A stretch of DNA of 10,478 nt, taken from positions 1 through 10,478 of the forward strand of contig JAOZPY010000069.1 of NCBI GenBank assembly GCA_029932495.1, in the 5' to 3' direction. Under the pieces are notes generated by a model, which saw nothing but the letters and a program-made list of their open reading frames with translations, was not told where the DNA came from and searched no databases. The position numbers and the translations under genes were made by a program. This DNA comes from Desulfobacterales bacterium (GTDB lineage: Bacteria; Desulfobacterota; Desulfobacteria; Desulfobacterales; JAFDCJ01). The first letter of the stretch is position 1, and every line of letters starts with the position of its first letter. This document shows, piece after piece, positions 6,351 to 10,478 of this stretch.

Positions 6351-8291
6351 TTACTGGTTTCCATCCAGCACACCACGAACGGCTGTTGCCAGTTTGCGTA
6401 TCACAATGGGCTTGAGGATAAATTCCCGGATGCCGATCTGCCGGGCTTTTTCTCCGGAAATTCGTTCGCTGTATCCAGTGCACAAAATCACTGGAATATC
6501 GCTCCGGATGTCCATCAACTTGCGCGCCAGATCGTCGCCGGTCATATTCGGCATGGTCATGTCGGTAATGACCAGGTCAAACTCCTGGGGTTGGTCCATA
6601 AACAACTCCAGAGCCTCCAGGCTGCTGGTTCGAATGGTGACGGTATAGCCCAGCCGTTGAAGGATCATTTTTCCCAGATCAGCCAGGGCTTTCTCATCAT
6701 CGACAAAAAGGATGTGCTCATTGCCGGTGGGAATCGGGGTTTGGGGCTCAACCATGTCATTGACTTCCTGGTTGATGACGGGCAGAAAAACATCGAAAAC
6801 AGAACCGTTGCCGATCTCGCTTTGCACGGTGATCGTGCCGCCGTGGCTTTTAACAATACCCAGCACCACGGCAAGGCCCATGCCGGTGCCTTCACCACGC
6901 TGCTTGGTGGTATAAAATGGATCAAAAATGCGGTCGATGACATTTGACCCCATGCCGTGTCCGGTATCGCGGACACTCATCTGGAGATAGGTACCGGGGC
7001 ACAGGGATGGATGCTGCTGGATGAAAGCTTGATCGAGGTCCACCTCACGCAGGTCAATTACCAGCCGGCCGCCATTGGCCCGCATGGCATGGGCGGCGTT
7101 TGTAGCCAGGTTCATGAGCACCTGATGAATCTGGGTTGAATCCGCCATAACAGCTGCACTGCTGTGAATGTTCTGCTCGATCTGGATCGTCGTCGGCAGA
7201 GATGCCCGCAGCAGCTTCAATGTTTCGGGAATAATCCGGCTGATCTGAACCGGCTTAAATTCCTGTTCGGTCTGGCGGCTGAAAGTCAGGATCTGTTTAA
7301 CCAAGTCGCGGGCGCGATTGCCGGCCTTGAGCACTTCCTTCAAATTTTTTTCCCGGGCGGATCCCCGGGCAACATCTCCGAGCACAATTTCGGTATAGCC
7401 GATCACGGCTGACAGGATGTTGTTAAAATCATGGGCGATTCCACCGGCCAGGGTGCCAATGGCTTCCATTTTCTGGGCCTGCTGCAGCTGAGCCTGAATT
7501 CGCAGGCTTTCTTTTTCCAGATCTTTGACGCGCGAAATGTCAGTGGCGATCTGCAGTCTTACGATCCGGCCATCCACCCACTGGATCGCCCGATCATAGT
7601 TGATGTACCATCTGCCGGTGATGGGGTTTTCCCCTTCCCAGACACAGACCCCGGTCGGTGTGCCGTTTGAATCCACCAGCCGACCGTTGGTGCAGTGAGC
7701 GCAGGGAACAGATTCGTTGCGAAACACCTTGTAACAGGTCTTGCCCACCAGGTCTTCACCAAAGCTGTTGCGCATGTGACGGTTAATCAGCAAAATTTCA
7801 TAGCTGTCCATGTCCGCGACGTAAATATCCGCATCGATGCCGTCGAGAACGGTTAAAAATCGGATATGAGATTCGATCAGGGCCTTCTGGGAATGTTTGC
7901 GCTCGCTGATATCGGTGGCAATGATGACCAGACCGTGGCTTACCGGCCCCGACGTCATCGGGGAGACGCTCATCTGTACGGGAAACCGTGAGCCGTCTTT
8001 TCGAACCGCAACCGTCTCGAAAGTCTGGTTCATGTCCTTTTTCAGGCATCGTTCGATCCGGTTTTTCTGCCCCCGTGTGAGGTTGAAAAACCGATCGATG
8101 GTTTCGGCCACCATTTCATTTTTACGATACCCGCAAAATTTGCGGCCAGCCGAATTGGCAAACAGGATCCGGCCGGTTTCATCGGTAGCCAGAGCGAGTT
8201 CCTGCACATTTTCAATCATCGCGGATATCAGGGAATGCTGCCGGCAAAGTTTGTGATAGGCAGCCTTGGAAATCCATACATATTCTTCCAT
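6351..8291 (-). CDS. hybrid sensor histidine kinase, PAS-PAS-HisKA-HATPase-REC
   Basis: A soluble signalling kinase of 646 residues with no membrane segment, so it should sense a cytoplasmic cue. In order: PAS 1 (about 22-130, with LATDETGRILFANSAG and the PAC-type VRKDGSRFPVQMSVSPM), PAS 2 (about 142-253), a HisKA helix with H287 in GGIAHDFNN, and an HATPase with N-box NLATNAAHAM near 398, DTGHGMG 442-448, FDPFYTTK 456-463 and GEGTGMGLAVV 466-476. A C-terminal receiver follows, with acidic residues 531-533, phospho-acceptor D577 in LVITDMTMP, T605 and K627. PAS 2 carries Cys186, Cys197 and Cys200 (C-x10-C-x2-C). The frame extends to TTG at 8417, but ATG 8291 has GAGGA 8 bases upstream, the extra 42 residues look non-domain, and the promoter lies almost on the TTG. 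No response regulator or output gene is in the window, so the phosphorelay partner is unknown. Confidence 0.92.
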   Translation of the reverse strand: MEEYVWISKAAYHKLCRQHSLISAMIENVQELALATDETGRILFANSAGRKFCGYRKNEMVAETIDRFFNLTRGQKNRIERCLKKDMNQTFETVAVRKDGSRFPVQMSVSPMTSGPVSHGLVIIATDISERKHSQKALIESHIRFLTVLDGIDADIYVADMDSYEILLINRHMRNSFGEDLVGKTCYKVFRNESVPCAHCTNGRLVDSNGTPTGVCVWEGENPITGRWYINYDRAIQWVDGRIVRLQIATDISRVKDLEKESLRIQAQLQQAQKMEAIGTLAGGIAHDFNNILSAVIGYTEIVLGDVARGSAREKNLKEVLKAGNRARDLVKQILTFSRQTEQEFKPVQISRIIPETLKLLRASLPTTIQIEQNIHSSAAVMADSTQIHQVLMNLATNAAHAMRANGGRLVIDLREVDLDQAFIQQHPSLCPGTYLQMSVRDTGHGMGSNVIDRIFDPFYTTKQRGEGTGMGLAVVLGIVKSHGGTITVQSEIGNGSVFDVFLPVINQEVNDMVEPQTPIPTGNEHILFVDDEKALADLGKMILQRLGYTVTIRTSSLEALELFMDQPQEFDLVITDMTMPNMTGDDLARKLMDIRSDIPVILCTGYSERISGEKARQIGIREFILKPIVIRKLATAVRGVLDGNQ

Positions 8292-8299
8292 ACGATGGA

Positions 8300-8304
8300 T
8301 CCTC
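8300..8304 (-). promoter_or_regulatory. ribosome binding site supporting the ATG start of the kinase
   Basis: On the minus strand GAGGA is followed by eight bases and the ATG at 8291. The alternative TTG at 8417 has no such site. This supports the shorter 646-residue protein. Confidence 0.6.
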
Positions 8305-8418
8305 GGAACACTCGTGGCGAACCTTTCCGGTGCTGAGAAGCATCCAGGTCGGCCGCTGCGGCTGTGGAGACAAAGGGCAGGCGTCTGCAACAAAAGCGTT
8401 GCTGCGATGAGACTCAAT

Positions 8419-8434
8419 TATATTTTAAAATATA
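8419..8434. repeat. 16-bp perfect AT palindrome overlapping the kinase -10 box
   Basis: TATATTTTAAAATATA is its own reverse complement and overlaps the -10 hexamer and predicted start region of the kinase promoter. It could be an operator for a dimeric regulator, or simply an easily melted AT tract. No second copy was noticed elsewhere in the window. Confidence 0.35.
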
Positions 8435-8457
8435 TCATATTGCCGACGAAATTTCAA
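8429..8457 (-). promoter_or_regulatory. putative sigma-70 promoter of the hybrid kinase gene
   Basis: On the minus strand TTGAAA (8457-8452), 17 bases, then TATATT (8434-8429): one mismatch from consensus in each box. Transcription would start near 8422, leaving about 130 bases of leader before the ATG at 8291. The -10 box is one end of a 16-bp perfect AT palindrome (8419-8434). The rest of the 252-base gap 8292-8543 holds nothing else I can identify; a CACC/GGTG hairpin at 8478-8488 lacks a T tract on the minus strand. Confidence 0.5.
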
Positions 8458-8543
8458 ATTTGCTGACAAGCAGGCCACACCCGGGGTGCCGTTTTAAAAA
8501 TGCGTTCACAGGGAGGATCCGCCAACGACCCAACCCGGATTAT

Positions 8544-9314
8544 TCAAAATCCGATGCGATCCAGAAAACCGGTGATGACCCGATTGACCTCTTCTGGTTT
8601 TTCCAGCGCTACAATGTGCCCAGCGTCCATGATGTGCACCCGCACGGCATCGGGGATGTTTTCTGCGAGAAACTCACCGTACCTGGCCGGGGTGAGCCGG
8701 TCGTCTTCAGCGGTGATTATCAGGACCGGCAGTCGGATTTTTCCCAGCTCCCCGGTGACATCAAATGCGTTGCATGCCAGAAAGTCGTTGCGGGTAATTT
8801 GCGCAGCACAGGCAGCGGTTTGTTGTTTAAACGGCTCAAGCCGCGCCGGGTCCGTTTTCGGCGAAGCGCCGAAGCGGCCCAGCATGTCCACAAAGCCCTG
8901 ATAATCGTTTTCAATGGCCTCAAAAATAGCCGGCGCCACTTTCAGCCGCGCCCCCGTGCTGATCAGGATACCCGCTTTGACCAGGTCCGGTTCATCCAGC
9001 ATCAGTTGCTGGGCGATGGTCCCTCCCATGCTCAGCCCGCACACGACTGGTTGCGACGCCTCGATTTGCCGGATAAAATCCGCCACCACCCGGGCATAGT
9101 CCGCAATCTGCTGTCGGCCGCTGCCATCAGAACGACCGTGACCGGGCAGATCCAGGGCCACCGTGTTGACCCGCCCGGCAAGCCCATCGACCTGGGTTTG
9201 CCAGAAAACAGCGGCTCCCCCGGCACCGTGAATAAATATAATCGTAGCTTTATCCGGATCCAGCGAATGTTGTCCGGCAATATATCCAATGGTATTTTGT
9301 TTTTCTTCCTGCAC
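8544..9314 (-). CDS. alpha/beta-fold hydrolase
   Basis: A 256-residue cytoplasmic hydrolase with the full alpha/beta fold signature. The oxyanion loop is FIHGAGG (27-33) and DLPGHGRSDG (55-64) is present. The nucleophile elbow GLSMGG has Ser95, the acid is Asp205 in TAEDDRLTP, and the base is His233 in DAGHIVALEKPEEV. Length and motifs fit the esterase/thioesterase/C-C hydrolase group (MhpC, BioH, 3-oxoadipate enol-lactonase-like), which cannot be separated by eye. The start is GTG at 9314. It lies 18 bases after the CoA transferase stop, with AAGGAG and AAAGGG in the gap, so the two genes are almost surely one operon. The context suggests an ester or CoA-thioester substrate in organic acid breakdown, but this is inference. 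There is no signal peptide. Confidence 0.88.
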   Translation of the reverse strand: MQEEKQNTIGYIAGQHSLDPDKATIIFIHGAGGAAVFWQTQVDGLAGRVNTVALDLPGHGRSDGSGRQQIADYARVVADFIRQIEASQPVVCGLSMGGTIAQQLMLDEPDLVKAGILISTGARLKVAPAIFEAIENDYQGFVDMLGRFGASPKTDPARLEPFKQQTAACAAQITRNDFLACNAFDVTGELGKIRLPVLIITAEDDRLTPARYGEFLAENIPDAVRVHIMDAGHIVALEKPEEVNRVITGFLDRIGF

Positions 9315-9332
9315 CGGCTGCCCTTTCTCCTT

Positions 9333-10478
9333 TTACCCAACGATCTGCTGTTTTCTCAACCGCCTGATATCCGCCGGTGAAAATCCGAGCTGCGCCAGAA
9401 TCTCGTCGGTGTGTTCCCCAAGCCCGGGGGCCGCTGATTGCGTGCCGGCCGTGCATGCGCTGAATTGCACCGGATAGCCGGGAATTTTAACCGGGCCCTG
9501 CACCGGATGGATAAAATCCTCGAAATATCCATTTTCCAGGGCCTGGGGATCCCGGCAGACTTCTTCGATACGCTGCACCGAACAGAACATCAGGCCGTGC
9601 TCTAAAAATATCTGCATCCACTCATCCCGCGTCCGGGTTTTAAATACCTCGTCGAAAATGGCATTCAACTGCTCGAAATTCCGTGGGGCACCTGATGGGT
9701 TGGTAAAATGTGGATCATCCAGAAGCGCGCTTTGGCCGGTGGTCCGGCAAAAAGTAGTCCAGTATTTTTCTTCCGGGTGGTGGGTGCCCAGGATCCACTT
9801 TCCGTCCCGGCAGCAGAACCGGTTGCGAAGCGGCGAGTGCAGGGTGCGATCGGCAGGTATGCAAGGATCCACGGCCAGCATGCTGACCATCAGCAAATTC
9901 ATATACTGCACCCACAGGGCCGTGCTGTATAAAGAAACATGAATCTGCTGGCCGATACCCCGACGTTCCCGAAACAGCAAGGCGGTGAGAATCGCATGGC
10001 TGACCGTAATGGCCGTTGCCTGGTCCAGCAGGCCGATGTGCAACATGGCCGGCTCATCACTGCCGGTGACAAACATCATCCCCGAACGCGCCTGGCCGAG
10101 GGGGTCAAAGGCCCCCAGGTCTTTCATGGGGCCCCGGGTACCGTAACCGGATACGCCGGCATAAATAATCCGGGGGTTGTACCGGGACAGGGTTTCATAA
10201 TCAATGCCAAGTTCGGTTTTGGTGCTGTTTCTTAAATTGGTAAGAAATACATCGGCCTGCCCAATCAGTCGATTGAAAATCCTGCGGCCCTCGGGTTGTT
10301 GGATGTCCAGGCACAGCCCCTTTTTGTTGCGGTTGGAGGCTTCAAAAATCAAGCTTTCACCGTTTTTCAATGCCAGGTCAAACTTGGCCACTTTGGTCCA
10401 GTAGCGTTCCGGATCACCGGCCAGGGTTTCGATTTTGACAACTTCCGCTCCAAGATCCCCTAAAATGGCATTGGCCCC
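9333..10478 (-). CDS. CaiB/BaiF family CoA transferase (class III), N-terminus outside window
   Basis: Class III CoA transferases move CoA between carboxylic acids; relatives also racemise 2-methylacyl-CoAs. The frame stays open to the window edge, so the start lies beyond 10478; the GTG at 10391 is an internal valine. The visible 381 residues begin with GANAILGDLGAEVVKIE, the diagnostic N-terminal motif, then NRNKKGLCLDI, the NPRIIYAGVSGYGTRGP strand and FDPLGQARSG. The putative catalytic Asp is in GLLDQATAITVSHAIL (visible residue about 152), by analogy with the Asp of formyl-CoA transferase and alpha-methylacyl-CoA racemase. RERRGIGQQIHVSL follows, then the LGEHTDEILAQLGFS C-terminus. Family length is about 390-410, so few residues are missing. 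The acid substrate is unknown. It is the upstream gene of the pair with the hydrolase. Confidence 0.94.
   Translation of the reverse strand, partial: GANAILGDLGAEVVKIETLAGDPERYWTKVAKFDLALKNGESLIFEASNRNKKGLCLDIQQPEGRRIFNRLIGQADVFLTNLRNSTKTELGIDYETLSRYNPRIIYAGVSGYGTRGPMKDLGAFDPLGQARSGMMFVTGSDEPAMLHIGLLDQATAITVSHAILTALLFRERRGIGQQIHVSLYSTALWVQYMNLLMVSMLAVDPCIPADRTLHSPLRNRFCCRDGKWILGTHHPEEKYWTTFCRTTGQSALLDDPHFTNPSGAPRNFEQLNAIFDEVFKTRTRDEWMQIFLEHGLMFCSVQRIEEVCRDPQALENGYFEDFIHPVQGPVKIPGYPVQFSACTAGTQSAAPGLGEHTDEILAQLGFSPADIRRLRKQQIVG

Noticed and set aside
8292..8417. N-terminal extension of the kinase from TTG 8417
   Set aside because: No ribosome binding site, residues without domain character, and a predicted transcription start only a few bases upstream. 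ATG 8291 has GAGGA at good spacing.
8478..8488. CACC/GGTG hairpin downstream of the hydrolase as a terminator
   Set aside because: The stem is only 4 bp with a 3-base loop, and no T tract follows on the minus strand. The short T4 is on the plus strand, where no gene ends.
8364..9380. 338-codon open frame on the plus strand
   Set aside because: It lies antisense to the alpha/beta hydrolase, has no recognisable domain, and the opposite strand carries a complete catalytic triad. It is a GC-driven shadow.

Overview
The window (10,478 bases, GC-rich) looks like ordinary chromosome of a Gram-negative, probably anaerobic bacterium of the Desulfobacterota (former Deltaproteobacteria). This rests on gene style only: a soluble PAS hybrid kinase of the NtrB-like type, a DHH phosphoesterase opening with RLVTRADFDG, and a CaiB-type CoA transferase next to a hydrolase. 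No rRNA, tRNA, CRISPR array or recognisable insertion sequence is visible. The taxonomic call is an inference.

Left part, plus strand. The window opens inside an ATPase gene of a peptide-type ABC importer (1-913). Seven bases later begins an FAD-dependent oxidoreductase gene (921-1160). It keeps only its N-terminal leader and dinucleotide-binding loop, then breaks into unrelated sequence holding a terminator-like hairpin (1095-1132). Its fused tail overlaps the start of a MATE-family efflux pump (1154-2530). The junction looks like a deletion scar, or possibly an assembly join.

Middle, plus strand. A stand-alone protein with a type I restriction HsdR N-terminal nuclease fold (2636-3763) is followed 79 bases later by a full-length exonuclease I gene, sbcB (3843-5279). 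No hsdM or hsdS partner is present. The nuclease-fold protein seems to lack one usual metal-binding aspartate.

Right part, minus strand. Read in the direction of transcription, a CaiB/BaiF CoA transferase (cut by the window edge) and an alpha/beta hydrolase form a tight pair. A soluble hybrid histidine kinase with its own promoter comes next, then the DHH phosphoesterase. The phosphoesterase is preceded by a perfect TTGACA-17-TATAAT promoter, has a structured leader of about 80 bases and uses a TTG start. It converges on sbcB with an 8-base gap.

The genes do not form one pathway. The most plausible functional units are the ABC-oxidoreductase operon remnant, the HsdR_N-like/ExoI nuclease pair, and the CoA transferase/hydrolase pair. 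I see no firm evidence for a new system. The nuclease pair and the oxidoreductase-MATE junction are the parts most worth checking.
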